Below, in pieces: positions 47,875-58,768 of a DNA stretch of 64,000 bases. Origin of the DNA: Pinus tabuliformis. Its lineage: Eukaryota; Streptophyta; Pinopsida; Pinales; Pinaceae. The position numbers were made by a program, and so were the translations under genes. The stretch spans positions 887,826,184 to 887,890,183 of the forward strand of contig CM062817.1 in the NCBI GenBank assembly GCA_031772625.1, read 5' to 3'. Numbering within the stretch: the first letter of the stretch is position 1; the number at the start of each line of letters is the position of its first letter. The notes under the pieces were generated by a model, which saw nothing but the letters and a program-made list of their open reading frames with translations, had not been told where the DNA came from and made no database searches.

Positions 47875-48098
47875 GTTGGGACCGCGATACTCTCATATAT
47901 TGAGACAGTGCAGTTGTACGAGACAAGCTTAGGCTTGTGGTTGGCACCTCCTTGAGAGGGAGGATGATTATGGTATCCTTTTGTGATTTATATGATTATT
48001 TATGCTCTAACATGATATTTGATTTGATGTCCTGTATAAACAGGAGGCAGTTTCTACTGAGAGATGATGATTACTTGATACAAGTACAATTATATGAG

Positions 48099-49373
48099 TG
48101 TCATGTCCCTTCCCAAATAAATTTGTAACAGGTTTTGGTCTCTGCACAATTTTGCATAAATTTTGATAAGTAAAAGAACCCAAGCATTTTTTACTTAGGA
48201 ACTTAGGAGAAAGGAAGGTTGAATTACATTGCTAGTTGAAGGTGGGGGCCACCCATGTGGGAAAACGCACTTGTGCACTTGGGCAATTCGAATTGCCTTG
48301 GAGGGGAATCGAATGGCTTGGAGAGGGGCCCACATGGGGAAAAGAAGGCCCACGAAGATAAAAGGAGGAAGAGATCCCCTATTGAGGTATTCATTTTGCA
48401 CATCAAATTTACTTGTGTTGCTCGAGCTGCTTAGCCGAGTTACCTGGCTATTTAGCATCGAGTTTCTTAGGCGGGAGACTCAGCCTTTCCTTTGGGGAAC
48501 TTCGAGTGCCATCCTAAGAAGGCATTTTACACTACCTTGAGGAGAACCAGAGGAGAATTGTGGACATACCACTCAGCCTTTGAACCAGCAGAGTGTATTT
48601 CTAGAACATGCAGAAGGGATTGGGAGTTCATCCGGGCAGCACTTGCCGGGGATGTTTGGAGATTTGGAGTACAGCAAAGGATCAGCCTTTGGGAGGAGTT
48701 TTGGAAGCAAGAGGTTGCTGCATTTGGGCAACTCGACTTACAACTTTTGTGGACTGTGCAGAGGACCATTCTAGGGCTCACGTGGGGGTTGGTGGAGAGA
48801 GCTACGGCGTTGGGATCTATTGTGAGAAGGGAGGAAAGCCATAGGGGATAGCATCTCAATGTTTGGGGAAAATTTGGAGGGCTTTCCCAGCCAATTCCAA
48901 ACAGGCCGAGATTGCCAGCATGAGGAGGAGGACATGGTCCTTGCAGGTCGATTTTCAGGGGTTTGAACTAAGCCAAACCCTTCCTGGGTTTTGGTGGGTA
49001 TTTTTTGAAGAGTCGGGAGCTAAAGTTACAAGAATTTTCTGAGCATAGGAAGCAGGGTCTCCAGCACATCCTTTCCAACAGGCAGCACAGTTTTCTGGGC
49101 AGCTTAGATCACCTCTGGAGCAGCAGTTGGGCAGTTCTAGGATTATCATTTTCTCGCTTAGGGTTTGTCACGCTTGTCCTTGGAGACAAAGCCAGGTGCA
49201 CCATTCCATCGTTGTTGTATTTTGAATTTTCCCTAGAAAGATTTAATAAAGTGGCTCAGATGTTCTCTATTTCCAGTGCTTTCATGGGTGTTTAATGATT
49301 GTATCTCATTTCCGAATGTTGATTTGTCTAGTTTCTTTGTGTATCACGGAATTTCCTAGTTAGGAACATTACA
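48099..49373 (+). repeat. Solo LTR of family C, TSD ATGAG
   Basis: 1275 bp, TGTCATGTCCC...AGGAACATTACA, homologous to the chromovirus 3' LTR at 716-1844. The perfect flanks ATGAG (48094-48098 and 49374-49378) show insertion followed by LTR-LTR recombination. Frames inside it are incidental. Confidence 0.92.
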
Positions 49374-49722
49374 ATGAGTATGATGAGAGCAGCGTTGATT
49401 GAGGACACTGAGCCAAGCTCTTCCTCCCTTGTCTGAGCTCGCAGGTTATGGAATTGAGATAGAGGGCTCTTGGGGTTGAGGGAACTCTGGACAATAGGGT
49501 ATCACCCGTACCTATTACCCATGGGGTTGGAGTAGTAGCTCACCCTATCTTGGTTGTTGCAGAGTATACCCCAGTTGGAATCATACCCACACGTTGGGCT
49601 TGTTGGGATTATCTCGATATGGTGTCATAGTAGTAGCTCCCCAATGTGGTTCCAGTTTGAGATGTGCTCCCTGATGATATGCTCTCCGATGATGATGTGG
49701 GTTGTAGATCTGACTCCCTGCC

Positions 49723-50052
49723 GATATTTCTGGATAGTAGCCCGATAACATTTCCAGGTAATTGCCTGATGACATATTTCCAGGTAGTAGCCCGTTGACA
49801 TATTTCCGGGTAGTAGCCCGTCGACTGATATTTCGAGTAGTAGCCCGTTGACAGATATTCCGGGTAGTAGCCTGTCGACTAATATTCTAGGTAGTAGCCC
49901 GTCGACTGATATTCCGGGTAGTAGCCCGTCGACTGATATTCTGGGTAGCAGCCCGCTGACTGATATTTTGGGTAGTAGCTCACTGACAGATATTCCAGGT
50001 AGTAGCCTGCTGATAGAAATTCTGGGTTGTAGCCCGATGAATAGAGGGTGGT
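49723..50052. repeat. 27-bp minisatellite (unit near TATTCCGGGTAGTAGCCCG)
   Basis: About 11-12 imperfect copies of a 27-bp unit with core GGTAGTAGCCCGTCGACTGA. Because 27 is divisible by three, one frame stays open as a 9-residue repeat (STDIPGSSP-like); I regard this as a by-product. It lies in the internal region of the 17.8-kb element, about 180 bp before its 3' LTR. Confidence 0.9.
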
Positions 50053-50235
50053 AGCTTAAGCTCCCCTCCGAGGAAAATTTTTCTTCTAGATTCGAGAATA
50101 TTCAACATATGAGCAGGAATAAGCAAGAGATGTACATTGATGATCCGAGATGATGAGATACTTGAGATGGGACGTATGTCATGTTGATCGATGGTCCAAT
50201 ATTGGCAAGTGGAATTCTCCCTAGTTGAGAGGGAG

Positions 50236-51356
50236 TGTTAAAATATGAAAATGCGGTCAAATTCCACTTTGGACTACTCATTTGATGGATATGATTATGG
50301 CATCAAATTCCTCTTTTTGAGAGGACCAAAATCGACCTAAAGATCACCTCATTTGGACAAGCAGAAGTTGAGTTATGAATTATTTTATTCATACATATAT
50401 TTTGGATCAGGTCAGCCCTATGCACATGTACCAATGGACAGGTCAAGTGGACCCTCATGGAAGCCTATAAATAGAAGATACCTCAAGCTCATTTGGACAC
50501 ATTGATCAAGCTCTCTTCTCCTCTTCTATTTTGTCTTGGCTCGCACAGGTCTGATGGAGGAAGCTCGCACAAGGGTTTGAAGCTACAGGATGAAGCTCAC
50601 ATTGAACTAGGGTTTTCTGATTCCTGGACGCTGGCACAGAACTGAGCATTTGAGTCCCTGGACGCTGGCACACAGTGGTCATGAGAGCGACCAAGGACCC
50701 TTGGACGTTGGAATAGAGTCTTCATGAGAGCAACTGGGAGTCTAGGTCAGTTTGGTCCCCGGTCGCCGACACATAATGGTATGGGAGCGACCAAGTTGCC
50801 ATAGTCGCTATGTTGCAGTTCACAGAGAGCGACTAAGTCTGTCATAGTCGCTCGCACAGCTCCTCCTCCCTGCGTCCGGGACTCCAAGATGAGATTTCAG
50901 TATTCTGAAGATTTCGCTTAGTCACAAAAGTGTTCAGCAGCAAGCTACAAGCAGTGATAGTACATTACAATTATCTAAATCAGAGTTTTCATGTTTAAAT
51001 GCATTTCATGGATATTCTAGTTGTTGTGAAGATATGGATCGTTGTACTCTCTTTCGTTGAATCATTTGATGACAATCTATTAGAAGAAGATTTGCAAGGG
51101 TTTTCCCCATAGTGGGTTTTGCCCTGGTCTCCGACCAATCATGGTGTCTCTATGTGTGCATGCTTTTCTTCTCTTGTTCCTTTATGTTCCGCTACATTGA
51201 TGATGATGTTATTGTTCTTTCTACATAATTGCATATGCTGATGAATAATGATGTAAATCTGAACAATGTTATGATGTTATGGGGTGAACTTAATGTATTA
51301 ATGAATAAATGCAATTATCAGAGCAAAGAACAATGTAGCCCTATGAAAAATTAACA
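50236..51356 (+). repeat. 3' LTR of the 17.8-kb element
   Basis: 1121 bp, TGTTAAAATATGAAAATG...AAAATTAACA, preceded by the purine tract GAGAGGGAG and followed by the duplication CATAT. It preserves the uninterrupted version of the site (GCAGT at 50815-50819) where the gag-only complex entered the 5' LTR. Confidence 0.92.
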
Positions 51357-52137
51357 CATATAAATAGAGATGACTCTCATTGTGAGAAATCATCATCATC
51401 ATCACTTGGAACTTCTCTCTTGTATGAATTTTGCACTTTTTCTTGGATGTTACTTGGAGATTCTTTGATCCATTTCGATATCTTTGGAGGCTAATTTTTC
51501 GATCTTTCTTGAAGCACATATTTTCTATGGTTAGATATATCTGTTGTCATCGTGTAAAGCTATATTGTCGAAAAAAATTATTGGAATAATGTCTAATGTG
51601 TGGAATTATTGCAACTAAGTTAATTCTCTTCTGCCCTAGCTTATCGAATATCATTGTAAACGGTTATTTGGTTGTAAATTGCACATGTTACTCATTGCAT
51701 GACAATAGATGAATGTTCCTAGTGGATGGGATTTTGTTCTTCTTCCATGAAAAGCAATAGATATTGAGTAGGTAACTATTGAAAGCAATGTTACCAGACT
51801 CGGAATCGGCAATAAATCGGCGAGGCAAAAGAGCGAAGAGTTTTAATCGGATCGGGAAAAAATCGGCAAATTCATTAAATAAAAATATACACATATATTG
51901 AATTAAAAAAACCATTTTTCATTAATATTGGGTAAAGGTATGTCCAAACAATGCATAATATCAATAGATGTCCAAAATATCATGAATAAATAAGTATCTC
52001 ATATATGTTATGAGTCCACACATGATCCAAAGCACTGAGTCTTGAGTCCTTAGAAGCATATGCTTCTAAAAGTTTACAAAAAAGTTAAAAACTGCATACT
52101 AATCAGAAAAAAATCAGCAACTAAGAGTCTAAGACTC

Positions 52138-54470
52138 TTAAGAGTGAGAACTAGAAGCGATTCCTCCCACTCCTTCGCTTGCTTGACTCTCAAAGTTCTC
52201 CAAGTCATGAAGGCTGAAAAGAGGAGGCTCATCTAATTGAACCCATTCTGCCGCATTTGTAGCTTGCAAATCTAACTCTTCAAGGTCGATTGGTGAATGA
52301 TCAATACCTGTCATTATCATGAGACATTGAAATGTGAATTAAAATTTCACTTTGAAGTTTGAACTTTAAACTTTTAAAGTACGAACTAGATTATGAAACC
52401 TTCAAATTCAAGCTCTCGAATCTCACCTTGTATTTGTTTGTTGCGAAGTCGTAGATTGTAATGGACAAATACAAGGTCATTCAAGCGCTTTTGTGTCAAT
52501 CGGTTGCGCTTCTTAGAATGTATTTTCTCAAACATCCTCCAGTTGCGTTCACAACCTGAAGCACTGCATGCTTGGTTTAAGATTCGAATGGCAAATCTCT
52601 TCAAATCTGGCGTATCACTACCAAAGTTTTGCCACCAAAGACCTAGCAAGTGGTAAGGGTTTGTGAGTAGAAGACCAGAAGTACCAAATTAGTAAATAGT
52701 AAAAACTTAAAAAGAAAAGAAAATTTAATAAAACATTTAACATACAAAATAAAGTTTAAACAAACTTAATGAATTGATGAAGCCTTCAAGCTGGGTACCT
52801 GGCAACATCTTTGACCTTTGTCTTATAGCACTGGTATAGGCAAACAATTTAGATGGTGCCCTATAATCTTGTAGTTGGGAAAAGACACGACTTTGTTGTT
52901 CTGGATCAGGGAAGCACCTTTCCAAGCATGTCATAAGTCCTCTGCCAACCTCCCCATCCTCATTAAATTTGCTCTTATCATAAAAATATTATGGGTTTAA
53001 GAAGTACCCAGCAGCATGTAAGGGGGAATGCAATTGCCTATCCCAACGTGCATCTATAATGTCCCAAAGAGGCATATACTTTGTCTCATCATCCCCATAT
53101 CTTCTTTTGATGGCCTCCTTTGCGAGATCCATCGCCTCATAAATGTAACCCATAGCGGGTTTGTCACCATCAACCATCCTGAAAGTTCAAGCATTCAAAT
53201 TTAAAGAAATATGAAACATTGTAAATAAAAAGAAGCTTGAAATGAAATTTAAAAAATGAAAAAGTTAAAAGACTAAAAGTACCTAAGAACTCTAACAAGG
53301 GACTCCGTCACAGCAATAATCTCTTCAGCATCTTTCCAGAAGCCATCATTAAACACAAGTGCAGCAATTTCGATGCCTTCAGGGGTCTTGGAATGTTTAG
53401 ATCCCATCCACTCAGGTCCCAAGAACATCCTCTTCAGATTTATCTTTTGCTCAACAACAGATTGCAAAGATATGAAATTTGTTGCAAATCTAGTCACTGC
53501 AGGTCGAACAATTTCTTTACCTTCAGTGTATATTCTCATAGTGTTTAAGACAATAGTGTGGTTGTATAGGTATTTGGTTATGGATTTTGCCTTCTCCACA
53601 ACCTCATGTATCCAATGAAGCTTACCAATGTCCTCAAGCATTAAATCTATGCAATGGGCAGCACAAGAGGTCCAAAAAATAGTGGGGTGCCTCATCTCAA
53701 AAAGTCTACCAGCAGCCATATAATTCGTTGCATTATCGGTGACAATTTGTACAGCATGTTCTTCTCCCACTTCTTGAACGACTTCCTCCATCATTTCACA
53801 GATAAGTTGGGCAGTCTTAACCTTATCTGAAGCATCCACTGACTTGAGAAACATTGTGCCTGCGGGACAGGATACAAGGAAATTTATTAAAGTTCTATTC
53901 CTCTGATCTGTCCATCCATCACTCATGATGGTGCACCTGTTTCTACCCATGATGAACGAAACTCAGCTAGCACAAGCATGACATCTTCAACACTCTCTAA
54001 CAACATATCTGTCCTAAGGCTCTCTGATGTAGGGGCTTTGAACCCTGGACCTGCAGCAGCAATTGCATCAATCATAGCTTGCCAATAAGGACTTCTGGCA
54101 CAGTGGAAAGGTATGTCAGAATAGTACCAAAAGTTAGCAATGGCCTTCCTTGCCTGACTATGGATATTTTTTTTCCAACTAGTGCCATCCAAGGTAGGTT
54201 GGGAACCGGGTTTTGTGCGGGGAGCAAAAAAGGTGTTTATGTTTCCACCTCCAGTGTTGAAGGAAGGAGTTGAAGGACTCGCATGGCTTTGAGTTTGACT
54301 TGGCCTTGGAGGGATGTGTGGAAAACTTGGGAATGGCATTGAGGATTCAACAGATTGAGGTGACATGGGGCTAGTGGCAGAAAAAGTATCAAGTTCAACT
54401 CCAACAGTTCCTATTTCAGCATTTTGCTTTGCTTTCTTGGCATTATGCTGCTCTAACATCTCAAGGGCCA
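52138..54470 (-). pseudogene. hAT transposase, minus-strand copy (DUF659, dimerisation domain)
   Basis: Exons on the minus strand: about 54470-53284, 53178-52799, 52642-52400 and 52307-52138, with GT...AG introns of 104, 156 and 92 bp. The first exon has a Ser/Pro-rich linker, then KAIANFWYYSDIPFHCARSP and the DUF659 core (CTIMSDGWTDQRNRTLINFL, VTDNATNYMAAG, WTSCAAHCIDLML). The third holds the hAT dimerisation region (FAIRILNQACSASGCERNW, KRNRLTQKRLNDLVFVHYN). A one-base frameshift near 53935 and a TAA at 52989-52991 break it. The family also has an N-terminal BED zinc finger, which is absent here because the opposed copy begins. Confidence 0.85.
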
Positions 54471-54474
54471 AGGC

Positions 54475-55832
54475 TGCCACCAGTTTCATATCTCTACAAT
54501 CCCTCTTGAATTCTATGTGGGATGTGAAGAGAATGTTTCTTTCAAAGGAGTGGTGTGCTTTGCCAATGAGCCACAAACCAGAGGGAGACGCTGTATGCAG
54601 ACTAGTTTCATACCAGGAAGACTTCTGGGCGGGAGTGCAGAAGTTGTGCGTCGTTACTGAACCTTTGGTAAAGGTTCTTCGGTTGGTTGATGGTGAGAAG
54701 CCCGCAATGGGCTATTTGTATGAGGCCATGGACAGGGCCAAAGAAGCCATTCGGGCCTCCTACTATGATGATAAGGGAGATGATAGGTTTCAGAGACAAC
54801 TCCTCCTATGGGGAGTGATTGATGAATGAACCCTGAACCCTGCATTTTCTTATGCATGTGGGTTTGATTTTGATGTTGAGATCATGGATGGATTCTTATC
54901 CTGTGTCCAGAATATGGTGCAATCTCCAGAACAACGTATAGAAATCTCTAAACAAATTGAGACATATAGGATGGCAGGTGGCACATTTGGCTTTGAGATG
55001 GCTGTCAATGATAGGACGATTAAAATGCCAAGTATTTTTTAATTTGTAACTTTGTTTCAAATTTCATTGTCTCTTCAAATTCCATTTTTTTCTTATGTTT
55101 ATTTAAAATTTTATTTGTAATTTTGTTGTAGATGCATGGTGGAAAATGTATGGTGGCAGGGTACCCCTTCTGCAAAAGCTTGCCATTCGCATCCTCACCC
55201 AAAAATGTAGCTCCTCAAGATGTGAGCGCAACTGAACTGTATTTGAAAAAATACACAACAAGAAGCGCAACAGGGTAACACTTAAACATTTAAAATATTG
55301 CAAATTTCCAAATAAATTTTTGAATTCATTAAACAATATTTTTTTATAATTATTAATTATTATTTCATGATCTTTGTACAGGTTGGAGTCCCAGCGACTT
55401 AATGACATGGTCTACGTCTACTACAATCTTCGATTGTGAGTGAGGCAACTTGAGAGGACACCTGATGTGGATGCCATCTCATTGGATGGGATTGACACCA
55501 CTGCTGCATGGAGGGTTGAGGCCGAGAGGCCTCTCATGGAGTCTGCTGATGATTGGTTAGTGCAGGATGTAGTGGAGGAGGAGGAGGAGCAGGAGCAGGA
55601 GGAGGAGGAGGAGGAGGAACAGGAGGAGGAGGTGACACCACCTGCCCGGGCTACCACTGCCACAAGTAGAGGACGTGGTCTACCTCCTATACCTCCTACT
55701 TGTAGTTCTTCAGCTTCTAGAGCACATAAGACTCCACTGCCATCTCCACCAGCACGAGCACCAGCATCTACATCTAGAGGGAAAGGGAAAGCTGTGGCAT
55801 TTTCTCGCAAGAGGGGCAGAGGAAATCAATAG
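54475..55832 (+). pseudogene. hAT transposase, plus-strand 3' half with acidic tail
   Basis: Homologous to the later two thirds of the minus-strand copy: SFISLQSLLNSMWDVKRMFL, EPLVKVLRLVDGEKPAMGYL, then DAWWKMYGGRVPLLQKLAIR-like text and the dimerisation region, followed by a poly-Glu stretch and a Ser/Pro/Arg-rich tail ending at 55832. Introns lie at about 55032-55131 and 55275-55381. The intron that the minus copy has at VLR/MVDGD is missing here (VLRLVDGE is continuous). TGA codons at 54827-54829 and near 55234 interrupt it. The two copies are clearly different family members. Confidence 0.8.
55574..55633. repeat. GAG/GGA triplet repeat
   Basis: An imperfect run of GAG and GGA triplets coding for poly-Glu with some Gln in the plus-strand hAT reading frame. 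Confidence 0.85.
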
Positions 55833-56208
55833 GATTAGACTTTCATTTTATTGTATATGACATTATGACATGATGAGATACATTATCATATTTTTTGTTG
55901 ATATTTTGACGCTGAGTTGGAACTCAGGAGTCAGGGCTTACTATTCAGGACATGATTCAATGTTATGTGTGATTTTAGCGCTAGAAATGATATTAAACAT
56001 CTTATATATTAGTTTTTTTTATCATATTTATGTGTCAATGTATTTATTTTATGTTGTAAATGGTTTAGATATTAAAAAATTTGAAAATAGTTGAAAAAAA
56101 ATGAATATTTTTGTACCAAACAATTATTTCCCGATAATTATGATTTTTCCCGATTTTTCCTCGCGCCGATATTATCCCGACAACGATTAATGCAACATTG
56201 GTTAAAAG

Positions 56209-56595
56209 ACCTCGACCTCTCAATAAATACATTGTTGTAGTAGCAAAGAAACCTTGAATTTATGTTTTAATTCTTTTGTGGCACAGAACTTAGAGTTACA
56301 GCACTTGGCTAGACCTATCCTATTGTCCAGACCTTAAGCTATTTGTCAACAAACTTCAATAAGGGCTTGAAGCCTAGGGCAAAGAAGGTCTGAGCTTTGT
56401 TAAGGCATAAATATGAACCAATTCTAGACATATTTTTGATACTTCTATCAGTGGTTAATAGCCTCATCCTTGCGGTCTTGCTATCCTTGTCACATTTGAT
56501 TTAATTAGACAGTGGTATACATACAGTAGCACATATATCAGTTGCATTAATGAGACAATGACCTAGATATGTATGACAATCTTCCTTGGTTGTCT
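56209..56595. other. Unassigned non-coding DNA
   Basis: 387 bp between the hAT duplication and the next LTR. It may be a continuation of the family-E repeat, but the match to the other copy is too weak for me to claim. Confidence 0.4.
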
Positions 56596-58768
56596 TGTTA
56601 GTTTTTGTAGCATCGAATGTGTTCTAGCCTTGAAATTTTGTGAAGAGGCTAAAATACAAGAGATCTCCCAAACCCAAAAATCGTTTTTGGAAATTCCGCC
56701 TAGAAATGACTTAATTAGATTATTAGCCAGGTTTTAAATATTTCCTAAGTTTAAACTTAGGGAATATGATTAATTAATCAGAATTAATTAAGACAAGGCG
56801 TGAATGATCTAGAAACTCATAGGGTTAGACTTCAAGTTAATCCTAGCCATCAATTAAGATTTAATCTTGGTCGTTGGAGTCCCAACAGAGGATTATAAGA
56901 AGAAGTCGATGGGCACTTGGAGAACACACTTGAGCAGTTCAATCATGAGCAGATCGATTTCCTAAGTAGTAGCAGTCAGTTGCCGGAGAGAGAGCCAGTG
57001 AGATCAAAGCAGTGAGAGAGGGGCAAAGACAGTGAAGCCGGAGGAAGGATCCCAGATCCGGTGAGTGCATTTACAAAGAGGCAAGTAAGCCACAGAGAGG
57101 CTGACGTAGAGCTGCGTAGTAGCCTCTAGAGGGCAAATTTATTTGCTAGAGAGATTGAAGTTTCTAGTTCCAAAGTCGAGAAAGTCGAGAAGGAGCCCAG
57201 AGTGTCGAAGGAGCGTCTTTCTAATCAACAGAAGGCAGAATGACTTCATTAGAGTCCAATCTGAGGCAAGTCGTCCAACCAGCTACGCAAAGCAACGTAG
57301 AGGCTGACGTAGTGCCTCATAAGGTTGAAATTCTGAAGGCAAGTTGTACCGGGAGATTGCCTGTGGGGTGAGGAAAATTCCTCTCCAGATTCTTGTCAAT
57401 ATTTCTTTGTAGGTGTTAGAGTCAGTATTTGCATACTGCCATCAGTGATCAAAACTCCTCTTTTATATCATATTAGTGTCCCATTTGAAATTTTTATCAT
57501 TCCACCTAGGTCATCATGTAAAAATTTACTCATTGATGGTAGCCCAAAATAAAAAATCACACTCCCCTCTCAAAAAATTTGTATTTGCTGGCCCACCTTC
57601 ATGTGTCTTGTTGAGCATCCATTGACTATAAAGGCTCATTTCATGTCAGTCAAGTCCACCTGAAGTCCAGTCATTCAAGGTTCCATTAGGTCACCTAGGT
57701 TTCAATTTCCCAAGGTCCAATAAATCACCATCTCACTGCATAAGGCCAGCAAAGTATGAGAGTAAAACAAATAATATCCCTTCTTCAATCAAATAAGGGT
57801 TTACAAGTATGTAACCATGGTTGCTGAAGTTCCAAATTTGATTTTAAGCAAGGAATTTATTCCAGTTTGTAATTTTTATTTCAAGATAGATGTAATAATT
57901 TTTATTTTATTTATGTAATTTTATGTTTATCATATGTAATAAGTCACCATTTTAGTTGTTTACTCAATTCCATTGCCAAAAGCTTCAACATCATCCACCT
58001 GTCAAAGGAAAAAGTCAGAAGTCAAAGATCATTAGTGTGAAAATTTGAAAAGTGACATGAAACATTAGAAAATGGGTTTTCAAAGCAATAAATCAAACCC
58101 ATTCAAGTATAAAGGCCCTCAAAGACATCAATTCAACATTCATTTGCAGTCCTACGCTCTCAAAACATCCTTAGCAAAAGGGAATTTTAGAGTTTTAGGT
58201 GAAATTGTGCAAAACAAGGGCAGAAGGCGTGTTTTGAACTTGGAGGGCGCGTTTGACCAGAGTGTTGCGCGTTTGCCTTAAAACTCTGTGCATTTCCTAA
58301 GGATGTTGTGCTCCTGTTAAGAGAGGGTGCATTTGACCAGAATGTTGCGCGTTTGCCCAAAAACATCCAGAGATCACCCAAACAGCACTACATCATCTCC
58401 AAGCTTCAAAATGTGCCACCATCATGCTCCAGCAACAAGTAGGTTGAAATCATATCACTCCTCTCTTCCACAGTTGAATTATATGGTGGTTCATTGTGTT
58501 TTGGTGTCCTACTAGATTCAAAACCCTAGTAACATAATCTCATTCCTAAATTCCATTTCCTAGCTTCCCACTACCATTCCTACATTTCAAAACTACCCCC
58601 TTTCACCTCCCTCATATCACACATCCCCATTTCCGTCTCCTCAATTTCCTCACACCATTCCATACTCTCTACACCTACATTCCATTTCATCATCTCCCTA
58701 GGGTTTGACACCAATAACTCAAGGCAGAAGAAGAGAACAGAAGTCATAGGGAGGAAGAAAGACAGGAG

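Larger units (their letters stand above)
33565..51356 (+). mobile_element. Large non-coding LTR element (LARD-like), 17.8 kb with nested insertions
   Basis: The 5' LTR begins TGTTAAAATATGG at 33565 and ends at 39555, just before a primer site (39556-39567). The 3' LTR is 50236-51356, preceded by a purine-rich tract. The perfect flanks CATAT (33560-33564 and 51357-51361) prove both outer borders. Once the four nested insertions are set aside, the internal region (39556-41604, 43030-43912, 47632-48098, 49379-50235) shows no gag or pol, so the element must have depended on proteins made elsewhere. The LTRs look alike over their length, with scattered differences. Confidence 0.9.
30620..51777 (+). 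mobile_element. Plus-strand family-E repeat, split by later insertions
   Basis: From 30620 (TGTTACCCAACA) the sequence is a diverged copy of the 3.3-kb repeat at 21619-24951 in opposite orientation. It is split by the solo LTR 32390-33336 and by the 17.8-kb element 33565-51356. Its own parts are therefore 30620-32389, 33342-33564 and 51357-51777. Joining GGACACATAT to AAATAGAG across the 17.8-kb element recovers a TATA box in the place of GTATAAATAC in the other copy. Its right end was not found, and the hAT transposon follows at 51786. Confidence 0.65.
51786..56200. mobile_element. hAT DNA transposon made of two opposed transposase 3' halves
   Basis: A 4415-bp unit with short terminal inverted repeats CAATGTT(A/G)C and flanks ATTGAAAG (51778-51785) and GTTAAAAG (56201-56208), matching at 6 of 8 positions as expected for an aged hAT duplication. 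Subterminal sequences at both ends share TCGGC(G)-AGG and AAAATCGGG words. A minus-strand transposase gene runs from about 54470 leftwards, and a second, plus-strand transposase copy runs from about 54475 rightwards; both end in the hAT C-terminal dimerisation region. Both outer ends are therefore 3' ends. No BED zinc finger is seen. It lies in the family-E repeat. Confidence 0.8.

Noticed and set aside
48229-48859. Overlapping frames of 80-120 codons on both strands
   Set aside because: All lie inside a solo LTR. No conserved frame compared with the homologous LTR at 716-1844.
49723-50052. Possible CRISPR array
   Set aside because: Units are contiguous without unique spacers, and the context is a plant retroelement.
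49848-50054. Frame with a 9-residue repeat (STDIPGSSP-like)
   Set aside because: By-product of a 27-bp minisatellite whose period is divisible by three.
51770-51774. AGGTA as right target duplication of the family-E repeat starting at 30620 (left flank AGGTA at 30615-30619)
   Set aside because: The sequence before it does not end in CA and does not align to the end of the other family-E copy. A 5-bp match is expected by chance.
54476-54576. N-terminal extension of the minus-strand hAT protein
   Set aside because: This part is the antisense of SFISLQSLLNSMWDVKRMFL in the opposed plus-strand transposase, so it is a shadow.
55421-55810. 129-codon minus-strand Ser/Cys-rich frame
   Set aside because: Shadow of the GAG/GGA triplet repeat and the plus-strand hAT tail.
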